A stretch of DNA of 64,000 nucleotides from positions 1,798,001-1,862,000 of the forward strand of contig NW_026527054.1 of NCBI RefSeq assembly GCF_027744825.2, in the 5' to 3' direction. Positions 1-11,012 of the stretch are shown in pieces (positions within the stretch are counted from its first letter, which is position 1; each line of letters starts with the position of its first letter). The position numbers were made by a program, and so were the translations under genes. The notes beneath the pieces are model-generated. The model saw only the letters and a program-made list of their open reading frames with translations. It was not told the DNA's origin and searched no databases. Source of the stretch: Synchiropus splendidus (taxonomy: Eukaryota > Chordata > Actinopteri > Syngnathiformes > Callionymidae).

Positions 1-2168
1 AGATTTGATGTGCAACTACTAGAAAGACCCTATCTGCTATAGTGGGAGGCGAACATTTCATGTTCTGAAGCTTCCCTGAAAAGTTATGGCACAATGCAGA
101 AAACGCGTTTTCAGCCTGAGATTAGGTGGGTTCCAGAACGCCAAACATAAAAATGTTGATAACTTTGGAAAAACACTTCAGACAGCTTAGATTTGATGTG
201 CAACTACTAGAAAGACCCTTTCTGCTACAATGGGAGGTGAAAATTTCATGTTCTGAAGCATCCCTGCAAAGTTATGCCACAATGCAGGAAACGCGTTTTC
301 AGCCTGAGATAAGGTCGATTCCGGAACGCCAAACATAAAAATGTTGATAACTTTGGATAAACACTTCAGACAGCTTAGATTTGATGTGCAACTCCTAGAA
401 AGACCATTTCTGCTATTGTGGGATGTGAAAATTTCATGTTCTGAATCTTGCCTGCAAAGTTATGGCACAATGCAGAAAACACGTCTTCAGCCTGAGATAA
501 GATAGATTCCGGTACGCCAAATATAACAATGTTGATAACTTTGGAAAAACACTTCAGACAGCTTAGATTTGATGTGCAACTACTAGAAAGACCCTATCTG
601 CTATAGTGGGAGGCGAACATTTCATGTTCTGAAGCTTCCCTGAAAAGTTATGGCACAATGCAGAAAACGCGTTTTCAGCCTGAGATTAGGTCGATTCCGG
701 AACGCCAAACATAAAAATGTTGATAACTTTGGAAAAACACTTCAGACAGCTTAGATTTGATGTGCAACTCCTAGAAAGACCATTTCTGCTATTGTGGGAT
801 GTGAAAATTTCGTGTTCTGAATCTTGCCTGCAAAGTTATGGCACAATGCAGAAAACACGTCTTCAGCCTGAGATAAGATAGATTCCGGTACGCCAAACAT
901 AAAAATGTTGATAACTTTGGAAAAACACTTCAGACTGCTTAGATTTTATGTGCAACTACTAGAAAGACCCTTTCTGATATAGTTGGTGGTGAAAATTCGA
1001 TGATCTGATGCTTCCCACCAAAGTTATGGCACAATGCGTAAAACGCGTTTTCAGCCTGAGATGAGGTCGATTCCGGAACGCCAAACATAAAAATGTTGAT
1101 AACTTTGGAAAAACACTTCAGACAGCTGAGGTTTGATGTGCAACTACAAGACAGACCCTTTCTGCTATAGTGGGAGGTGAAAATTTCATGTTCTGAAGCT
1201 TTATGCAAAGTTATGTCACAATGCGTAAAACGCGTTTTCAGCCTGAGATAAGGTGGGCTCCGGAACGCCAAACATAAGAATGTTGATAACTTTGGAAAAA
1301 CACTTCAGACAACTTAGATTTTATGTGTAACTATTAGAAAGACCCTTTCTGCTATAGTGGGAGGTGAAAATTTCATGTTCTGTGGCTTTCCTGCAAAGTT
1401 ATGGCAAAATGCGTAAAACGCGTTTTCAGCTTGAGATAAGGTTGATTCCGGAACGCCAAACATAAGAATGTTGATAACTTTGGAAAAACACTTCAGACAG
1501 CTTAGATTTGATGTGCAACTCCTAGAAAGACCCTTTCTGCTACAGTGGGGGGTGAAAATTTCATGTTCTGAAGCATCCCTGCAAAGTTATGCCACAATGC
1601 AGGAAAGGCGTTTTCAGCCTGAGATAAGGTCGATTCCGGAACGCCAAACATAAAAATATTGATAACTTTGGAAAAACACTTGAGACAGCTTAGATTTGAT
1701 GTGCAACTACTAGAAAGACCCTTTCTGCTATCGTGGGATGTTAAAATTTCATGTTCTGAAGCTTCCCTGCAAAGTGATGGCACAATGCTGAAAACGCGTT
1801 TTCAGCCTGAGATAAGGTTGATTCTGGAACGCCAAACACAAGAATGTTGATAACTTTGGAAAAACACTTCAGACAGGTTAGATTTTATGTGCAACTACTA
1901 GAAGGACCCTTTCTGCTATAGTGGCAGGTTAAAATGTCATGTTCTGAAGCTTCCCTGCAAAGTTATCGGACAATGCAGAAAACAATTTATCATCCTGAAT
2001 TAAGGTCGATTCCGGAACAACAAACATAAAAATGTTGATAACTCAGGAAAAACTCTACAGACAGCTTAGATTTGATGTGCAACTACTAGAAATACCCTTT
2101 CTGACATAGTGGGAGGAGAAAATTTCATGTTCTGAAGTCTCCTTGCAAAGTTATGGCACAATGCAGAA
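1..2168 (+). repeat. Block I segment A, copy 1
   Basis: Diagnostic variants in this segment reappear in the same order at 3,760-6,115. They include GACCCTATCTG with GGAGGCGAACA, CTACAATGGGAGG, CTATTGTGGGATG, AATTCGATGATCTG and CTACAGTGGGGGG. The offset is 3,759 bp at the left and 3,947 bp from about 939 onward, so this copy lacks one monomer of the CTACAATGGG type near position 700. The left end is cut by the window edge. The right end is near 2,168, where the copies separate at GCAGAAAA versus GCAGACAA. Confidence 0.85.
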
Positions 2169-3759
2169 AACGCGTTTTCAGCCTGAGATAAGGTGGGTTC
2201 CAGAACGCCAAACATAAAAATGTAGATAACTTTGGAAAAAAACTTCAGACAGCTTAGATTTGATGTGCAACTACTAGAACGCCACTTTCTGCTATAGTGG
2301 GAGGTGAAAATTTCATGTTCTGAAGCTTTCCTGCAAAGTTATGGCACAATGCGTAAAACGCGTTTTCAGCCTGAGATGAGGTTGATTTCAGAACGCCAAA
2401 CATAAAAATGCTGTTAACTTTGGAAAAACACTTCAGACAGGTTAGATTTGATGTGCAACTACTAGAAGGACCCTTTCTGCTATAGTGGCAGGTTAAAATG
2501 TCATGTTCTGAAGCCTCCCTGCAAAGTTATGGGACAATGCAGAAAACAATTTATCATCCTGAGATAAGGTCGATTCCGGAACGCCAAACATAAAAATGTT
2601 GATAACTCAGGAAAAACTCTACAGACAGCTTAGATTTGATGTGCAACTACTAGAAAGACCCTTTCTGCTATAGTGGGAGTTGAAAATTTCATGTTCTGAG
2701 GCTTTCCTGCAAAGTTATGGCACAATGCGTAAAACGCGTTTTCAGCCTGAGATAAGGTTGATTCCGGAACGCCAAACATAAAAATGTTGATAACTTTCGA
2801 AAAACACTTCAGACAGCTTAGATTTGTTGGGCAACTACTAGAAATACCCTTTCTGCTCTAGTGGGAGGTGAAAATTTCATGTTCTAAAGCTTCCCTGCAA
2901 AGTTATGGCACAATGCAGAAAACGCGTTTTAAGCGTGAGATAAGGAGCGTTCCGGAACGCCAAACATAAAAATGTTGATAACTTTGGAACAACACATCAG
3001 ACAGCTTAGATTTGATGTGCAACTACTAGAAAGACCCTTTCTGCTATAGTGGGAGGTGAAAATATCATGTTCTGAAGCTTCCCTGCAAAGTTATGGCACA
3101 ATGCGTAAAACGCGTTTTCAGCCTGAGATGAGGTTGATTTCAGAACGCCAAACATAAAAATGTTGATAACTCATGAAAAACTCTACAGACAGCATAGATT
3201 TGATGTGCAACTACTAGAAATACCCTTTCTGACATAGTGGGAGGAGAAAATTTCATGTTCTGAAGTCTCCTTGCAAAGTTATGGCACAATGCCGAAAACG
3301 CGTTTTCAGCCTGAGATATGGTGGGTTCCAGAACGCCAAATATAAAAATGTAGATAACTTTGGAAAAACACTTCAGACAGCTTAGATTTGATGTGCAACT
3401 ACTAGAACGCCACTTTCTGCTATAGTGGGAGGTGAAAATTTCATGTTCTGAAGCTTTCCTGCAAAGTTATGGCACAATGCGTAAAACGCGTTTTCAGCCT
3501 GAGATGAGGTTGATTTCAGAACGCCAAACATAAAAATGGTGTTAACTTTGGAAAAACACTTCAAACAGCTTAGATTTGATGTGCAACTACTAGAAAGACC
3601 CATTCTGCTATAGTGGGAGGTGAAAATTTCATGTTCTGAAGCTTCCCTGCAAAGTTATGGCACAATGCAGACAACGCGTTTTCAGCCTGAGATAAGGTGG
3701 GTTCCAGAACACCAAATATAACAATGTTGATAACTTTGGAAAAACACTTCAGACAGCTT

Positions 3760-6115
3760 AGATTTGATGTGCAACTACTAGAAAGACCCTATCTGCTATA
3801 GTGGGAGGCGAACATTTCATGTTCTGAAGCTTCCCTGAAAAGTTATGGCACAATGCAGAAAACGCGTTTTCAGCCTGAGATTAGGTGGGTTCCAGAACGC
3901 CAAACATAAAAATGTTGATAACTTTGGAAAAACACTTCAGACAGCTTAGATTTGATGTGCAACTACTAGAAAGACCCTTTCTGCTACAATGGGAGGTGAA
4001 AATTTCATGTTCTGAAGCATCCCTGCAAAGTTATGCCACAATGCAGGAAACGCGTTTTCAGCCTGAGATAAGGTCGATTCCGGAACACCAAACATAAAAA
4101 TGTTGATAACTTTGGATAAACACTTCAGACAGCTTAGATTTGATGTGCAACTCCTAGAAAGACCATTTCTGCTATTGTGGGATGTGAAAATTTCATGTTC
4201 TGAATCTTGCCTGCAAAGTTATGGCACAATGCAGAAAACACGTCTTCAGACTGAGATAAGATAGATTCCGGTACGCCAAATATAACAATGTTGATAACTT
4301 TGGAAAAACACTTCAGACAGCTTAGATTTGATGTGCAACTACTAGAAAGACCCTATCTGCTATAGTGGGAGGCGAACATTTCATGTTCTGAAGCTTCCCT
4401 GAAAAGTTATGGCACAATGCAGAAAACGCGTTTTCAGCCTGAGATTAGGTGGGTTCCAGAACGCCAAACATAAAAATGTTGATAACTTTGGAAAAACACT
4501 TCAGACAGCTTAGATTTGATGTGCAACTACTAGAAAGACCCTTTCTGCTACAATGGGAGGTGAAAATTTCATGTTCTGAAGCATCCCTGCAAAGTTATGC
4601 CACAATGCAGGAAATGCGTTTTCAGCCTGAGATAAGGTCGATTCCGGAACGCCAAACATAAAAATGTTGATAACTTTGGATAAACACTTCAGACAGCTTA
4701 GATTTGATGTGCAACTCCTAGAAAGACCATTTCTGCTATTGTGGGATGTGAAAATTTCGTGTTCTGAATCTTGCCTGCAAAGTTATGGCACAATGCAGAA
4801 AACACGTCTTCAGCCTGAGATAAGATAGATTCCGGTACGCCAAACATAAAAATGTTGATAACTTTGGAAAAACACTTCAGACTGCTTAGATTTTATGTGC
4901 AACTACTAGAAAGACCCTTTCTGATATAGTGGGTGGTGAAAATTCGATGATCTGAAGCTTCCCACCAAAGTTATGGCACAATGCGTAAAACGCGTTTTCA
5001 GCCTGAGATGAGGTCGATTCCGGAACGCCAAACATAAAAATGTTGATAACTTTGGAAAAACACTTCAGACAGCTGAGGTTTGATGTGCAACTACAAGACA
5101 GACCCTTTCTGCTATAGTGGGAGGTGAAAATTTCATGTTCTGAAGCTTTAAGCAAAGTTATGGCACAATGCGTAAAACGCGTTTTCAGCCTGAGATAAGG
5201 TGGGCTCCGGAACGCCAAACATAAGAATGTTGATAACTTTGGAAAAACACTTCAGACAACTTAGATTTTATGTTCAACTATTAGAAAGACCCTTTCTGCT
5301 ATAGTGGGAGGTGAAAATTTCATGTTCTGTGGCTTTCCTGCAAAGTTATGGCAAAATGCGTAAAACGCGTTTTCAGCTTGAGATAAGGTTGATTCCGGAA
5401 CGCCAAACATAAGAATGTTGATAACTTTGGAAAAACACTTCAGACAGCTTAGATTTGATGTGCAACTCCTAGAAAGACCCTTTCTGCTACAGTGGGGGGT
5501 GAAAATTTCATGTTCTGAAGCATCCCTGCAAAGTTATGCCACAATGCAGGAAAGGCGTTTTCAGCCTGAGATAAGGTCGATTCCGGAACGCCAAACATAA
5601 AAATATTGATAACTTTGGAAAAACACTTGAGACAGCTTAGATTTGATGTGCAACTACTAGAAAGACCCTTTCTGCTATCGTGGGATGTTAAAATTTCATG
5701 TTCTGAAGCTTCCCTGCAAAGTGATGGCACAATGCTGAAAACGCGTTTTCAGCCTGAGATAAGGTTGATTCTGGAACGCCAAACACAAGAATGTTGATAA
5801 CTTTGGAAAAACACTTCAGACAGGTTAGATTTGATGTGCAACTACTAGAAGGACCCTTTCTGCTATAGTGGCAGGTTAAAATGTCATGTTCTGAAGCTTC
5901 CCTGCAAAGTTATGGGACAATGCAGAAAACAATTTATCATCCTGAATTAAGGTCGATTCCGGAACGCCAAACATAAAAATGTTGATAACTCAGGAAAAAC
6001 TCTACAGACAGCTTAGATTTGATGTGCAACTACTAGAAATACCCTTTCTGACATCGTGGGAGGAGAAAATTTCATGTTCTGAAGTCTCCTTGCAAAGTTA
6101 TGGCACAATGCAGAC
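3760..6115 (+). repeat. Block I segment A, copy 2
   Basis: This is the fuller copy of the segment seen at the window start. It also contains a local 564-bp (three-monomer) tandem duplication: the unit starting at 3,885 repeats at 4,449. Part of it (from about 3,430 to 4,100, then 4,668 to 5,218) occurs a third time at 8,690-9,930, with offsets of 5,255 and 4,691 bp. The difference of 564 bp is exactly the trimer that the third copy lacks. Confidence 0.85.
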
Positions 6116-7119
6116 AACGCGTTTTCAGCCTGAGATAAGGTGGGTTCCAGAACACCAAATATAACAATGTTGATAACTTTGGAAAAACACTTCAGACAGC
6201 TTAGATTTGATGTGCAACTACTAGAAAGATCCTATCTGCTATAGTGGGAGGCGAACATTTCATGTTCTGAAGCTTCCCTGAAAAGTTATGGCACAATGCA
6301 GAAAACGCGTTTTCAGCCTGAGATAAGGTCGATTCCGGAACGCCAAACATAAAAATGTTGATAACTTTGGATAAACACTTCAGACAGCTTAGATTTGATG
6401 TGCAACTCCTAGAAAGACCATTTCTGCTATTGTGGGATGTGAAAATTTCATGTTCTGAATCTTGCCTGCAAAGTTATGGCACAATGCAGAAAACACGTCT
6501 TCAGCCTGAGATAAGATAGATTCCGGTACGCCAAATATAACAATGTTGATAACTTTGGAAAAACACTTCAGACAGCTTAGATTTGATGTGCAACTACTAG
6601 AAAGACCCTATCTGATATAGTGGGTGGTGAAAATTCGATGATTTGAAGCTTCCCACCAAAGTTATGGCACAATGCGTAAAACGCGTTTTCAGCCTGAGAT
6701 GAGGTCGATTCCGGAACGCCTAACATAAAAATGTTGATAACTTTGGAAAAACACTTCAGACAGCTGAGGTTTGATGTGCAACTACAAGACAGACCCTTTC
6801 TGCTATAGTGGGAGGTGAAAATTTCATGTTCTGAAGCTTTATGCAAAGTTATGGCACAATGCGTAAAACGCGTTTTCAGCCTGAGATAAGGTGGGCTCCG
6901 GAACGCCAAACATAAGAATGTTGATAACTTTGGAAAAACACTTCAGACAACTTAGATTTGATGTGCAACTACTAGAAATACCCTTTCTGATATAGTGGGA
7001 TTAGAAAATTTCATGTTCTGAAGTCTCCCTGCAAAGTTATGGCACAATGCAGAAAACGCGTTTTCAGCCTGAGATAAGGTGGGTTCCAGAACGCCAAACA
7101 TAAAAATGTTGATAACTTT

Positions 7120-8388
7120 GGAAAAACACTTCAGACAGCTTAGATTTGATGAGCAACTACTAGGAAGACCCTTTCTGCTATAGTTGGAGGTGAAAATTTC
7201 ATGTTCTAAAGTTTCATTGCAAAGTTATGGCACAATGCAGAAAACGCGTTTTCAGCCTGAGATAAGGTGGATACCAGAATGCCAAACATAAAAATGTCGA
7301 TAACTTTGGAAATACACTTCAGACAGCTTAGATTTGATGTGCAACTACTAGAAAGACCCTTTCTGCTATAGTGGGAGGTGAAATTTTCATGTTCTGAGGC
7401 TTTCCTGCAAAGTTTTGGCAAATTGCGTAAAACGCGTTTTCAGCCTGAGACAAGGTTGTTTCTGGAACGCCAAACATAAAAATGGTGATAACTCAGGAAA
7501 AACTCTACAGACAGCTTAGATTTGATGTGCAACTACTAGAAATACCCTTTCTGCTTTAGTGGGACGTGAAAATTTCATATTCTGAAGCTTCCCTGAAAAG
7601 TTTTGGCACAATGCAGAAAGCGCGTTTTCATCCTGAGATAAGGTCGATTCCGGAACGCCAAACATAAAAATGTTGATAACTTTCGAAAAACACTTCAGAC
7701 AGCTTAGATTTGTTGTGCAACTACTAGAAATACCCTTTCTGCTCTAGTGGGAGGTGAAAATTTCATGTTCTAAAGCTTCCCTGCAAAGTTATGGCACAAT
7801 GCAGAAAACACGTTTTCTGCCTGAGATAAGGTCGATTCCGGAACGCCAAACATAAAAATGTTGATAACTCAGGAAGAACTCTACAGACAGCTTAGATTTG
7901 ATGTGCAACTACTAGAAAGACCCTTTCTACTATAGCGGCAAGTGAATATTTCATGTTCTAAAGCTTCCCTGCAAAGTTATGGCACAATGCAGAAAACACG
8001 TTTTAAGCGTGAGATAAGGAGAGTTCCGGAACGCCAAACATAAAAATGTTGATAACTTTGGAACAACACATCAGACCGCTTAGATTTGATGTGCAACTAC
8101 TAGAAAAACCATTTCTGCTATAGTGGGAGGTGAAAATTTCATGTTCTGAAGTTTCCCTGCAAAGTTATGGCACAATGCAGAAAATGCGTTTTCAATAAGG
8201 TGCGATCCAGAACGCCAAACAAAAAAATGTTGATAACTTTCGAAAAGCACATCAGACAGCTTAGATTTGTTGTGCAACTACTAGAAAGACCCTTTCTGCT
8301 ATAGTGGGAGGTGAAAATTTCATATTCTGCAGCTTTCCTGCAAAGTGATGACACCATGCAGAAAACGCGTTTTCAGCCTGAGATAAGG
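7120..8388 (+). repeat. Block I segment B, copy 1
   Basis: Shared tags with 9,930-11,012 are GATGAGCAACTACTAGGAAG, GGCAAATTGCG, GCAGAAAGCGCG, CTACTATAGCGGC and the deletion-bearing TTTTCAATAAGG. The offset is 2,624 bp over most of the length and 2,812 bp at the left edge, so the other copy has lost one monomer. The pair ends where this copy reads GGTTGTTTCCGG and the other reads GGTCGATTCAGG. Confidence 0.85.
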
Positions 8389-8689
8389 TTGTTTCCGGAA
8401 CGCCAAACATAAGAATGTTGATAACTTTGGAAAAACACTTCAGACAGTTTAGATTTGATGTGCAACTACTAGAAGGACCCTTTCTGCAATAGTGGCAGGT
8501 TGAAATTTCATCTTCTGAAGCTTCCCTCCAAAGTTATGGCACAATGCAGAAAACGCGTTTACAGCCTGAGATAAGGTGGGTTCCGGAACGCCAAACATAA
8601 AAATGTTGATAACTTTGGAAAAACACTTCAGACAGCTTAGATTTGTTGTGCAACTACTAGAAATACCCTTTCTGCTCTAGTGGGAGGTG

Positions 8690-9930
8690 AAAATTTCATG
8701 TTCTGAAGCTTTCCTGCAAAGTTATGGCACAATGCGTAAAACGCGTTTTCAGCCTGAGATGAGGTTGATTTCAGAACGCCAAACATAAAAATGGTGTTAA
8801 CTTTGGAAAAACACTTCAAACAGCTTAGATTTGATGTGCAACTACTAGAAAGACCCATTCTGCTATAGTGGGAGGTGAAAATTTCATGTTCTGAAGCTTC
8901 CCTGCAAAGTTATGGCACAATGCAGACAACGCGTTTTCAGCCTGAGATAAGGTGGGTTCCAGAACACCAAATATAACAATGTTGATAACTTTGGAAAAAC
9001 ACTTCAGACAGCTTAGATTTGATGTGCAACTACTAGAAAGACCCTATCTGCTATAGTGGGAGGCGAACATTTCATGTTCTGAAGCTTCCCTGAAAAGTTA
9101 TGGCACAATGCAGAAAATGCGTTTTCAGCCTGAGATGAGGTGGGTTCCAGAACGCCAAACATAAAAATGTTGATAACTTTGGAAAAACACTTCAGACAGC
9201 TTAGATTTGATGTGCAACTACTAGAAAGACCCTTTCTGCTACAATGGGAGGTGAAAATTTCATGTTCTGAAGCATCCCTGCAAAGTTATGCCACAATGCA
9301 GGAAACGCGTTTTCAGCCTGAGATAAGGTCGATTCCGGAACGCCAAACATAAAAATGTTGATAACTTTGGATAAACACTTCAGACAGCTTAGATTTGATG
9401 TGCAACTCCTAGAAAGACCATTTCTGCTTTTGTGGGATGTGAAAATTTCGTGTTCTGAATCTTGCCTGCAAAGTTATGGCACAATGCAGAAAACACGTCT
9501 TCAGCCTGAGATAAGATAGATTCCGGTACGCCAAACATAAAAATGTTGATAACTTTGGAAAAACACTTCAGACTGCTTAGATTTTATGTGCAACTACTAG
9601 AAAGACCCTTTCTGATATAGTGGGTGGTGAAAATTCGATGATCTGAAGCTTCCCACCAAAGTTATGGCACAATGCGTAAAACGCGTTTTCAGCCTGAGAT
9701 AAGGTCGATTCCGGAACGCCAAACATAAAAATGTTGATAACTTTGGAAAAACACTTCAGACAGCTGAGGTTTGATGTGCAACTACAAGACAGACCCTTTC
9801 TGCTATAGTGGGAGGTGAAAATTTCATGTTCTGAAGCTTTATGCGAAGTTATGGCACAATGCGTAAAACGCGTTTTCAGCCTGAGATAAGGTGGGCTCCG
9901 GAACGCCAAACATAAGAATGTTGATAACTT
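8690..9930 (+). repeat. Block I segment A, partial copy 3
   Basis: This copy starts with the GGTGTTAACTTT monomer and continues through the CTACAATGGG, TTTGTGGGATG and AATTCGATGATC monomers, in the same order as the copy at 3.4-5.2 kb. It has one instance of the trimer rather than two. It lies directly between the two copies of segment B, so segments A and B are interleaved. Confidence 0.8.
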
Positions 9931-11012
9931 TGGAAAAACACTTCAGACAGCTTAGATTTGATGAGCAACTACTAGGAAGACCCTTTCTGCTATAGTTGGA
10001 GGTGAAAATTTCATGTTCTGAGGCTTTCCTGCAAAGTTATGGCAAATTGCGTAAAACGCGTTTTCAGCCTGAGACAAGGTTGTTTCTGGAACGCCAAACA
10101 TAAAAATGGTGATAACTCAGGAAAAACTCTACAGACAGCTTAGATTTGATGTGCAACTACTAGAAATACCCTTTCTGCTATAGTGGGACGTGAAAATTTC
10201 ATATTCTGAAGCTTCCCTGAAAAGTTTTGGCACAATGCAGAAAGCGCGTTTTCATCCTGAGATAAGGTCGATTCTGGAACGCCAAACATAAAAATGTTGA
10301 TAACTTTCGAAAAACACTTCAGACAGCTTAGATTTGTTGTGCAACTACTAGAAATACCCTTTCTGCTCTAGTGGGAGGTGAAAATTTCATGTTCTAAAGC
10401 TTCCCTGCAAAGTTATGGCACAATGCAGAAAACACGTTTTCTGCCTGAGATAAGGTCGATTCCGGAACGCCAAACATAAAAATGTTGATAACTCAGGAAG
10501 AACTCTACAGACAGCTTAGATTTGATGTGCAACTACTAGAAAGACCCTTTCTACTATAGCGGCAAGTGAATATTTCATGTTCTAAAGCTTCCCTGCAAAG
10601 TTATGGCACAATGCAGAAAACACGTTTTAAGCGTGAGATAAGGAGAGTTCCGGAACGCCAAACATAAAAATGTTGATAACTTTGGAACAACACATCAGAC
10701 CGCTTAGATTTGATGTGCAACTACTAGAAAAACCATTTCTGCTATAGTGGGAGGTGAAAATTTCATGTTCTGAAGTGTCCCTGCAAAGTTATGGCACAAT
10801 GCAGAAAATGCGTTTTCAATAAGGTGCGATCCGGAACGCCAAACAAAAAAATGTTGATAACTTTCGAAAAGCACATCAGACAGCTTAGATTTGTTGTGCA
10901 ACTACTAGAAAGACCCTTTCTGCTATAGTGGGAGGTGAAAATTTCATATTCTGCAGCTTTCCTGCAAAGTGATGACACCATGCAGAAAACGCGTTTTCAG
11001 CCTGAGATAAGG
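9930..11012 (+). repeat. Block I segment B, copy 2
   Basis: This is the second copy of the segment at 7,120-8,388, one monomer shorter near its left end. It carries the same 7-bp deletion (at about 10,818) as the first copy (at about 8,194), which shows that the deletion came before the duplication. Sparse single-base differences, such as CTTTAGTGGG near 7,553 against CTATAGTGGG in this copy, separate the two. Confidence 0.85.

Larger units (their letters stand above)
1..11010 (+). repeat. Block I: mosaic higher-order region
   Basis: This stretch is made of duplicated runs of satellite monomers whose order has been shuffled. The left-edge segment recurs 3,759 bp downstream, shifting to 3,947 bp after about position 700 because the first copy lacks one monomer. 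Part of it recurs again near 9 kb. A separate segment is duplicated at an offset of 2,624 bp. A six-monomer offset also links monomers near 2,217 and 3,343, which share GTAGATAAC and AGAACGCCACTTTC. There is no unique sequence and no gene. The right boundary is where the 2.6-kb duplication ends and monomers become more individually diverged; it is approximate. Confidence 0.85.

Noticed and set aside
939..1271. A minus-strand open frame of 110 codons, with several similar copies, as a candidate gene.
   Set aside because: It spans almost two satellite monomers, its translation changes with the repeat phase, and it has no domain-like feature, intron or start context beyond what the repeat supplies. 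Copies elsewhere are broken by single-base changes without any sign of constraint.
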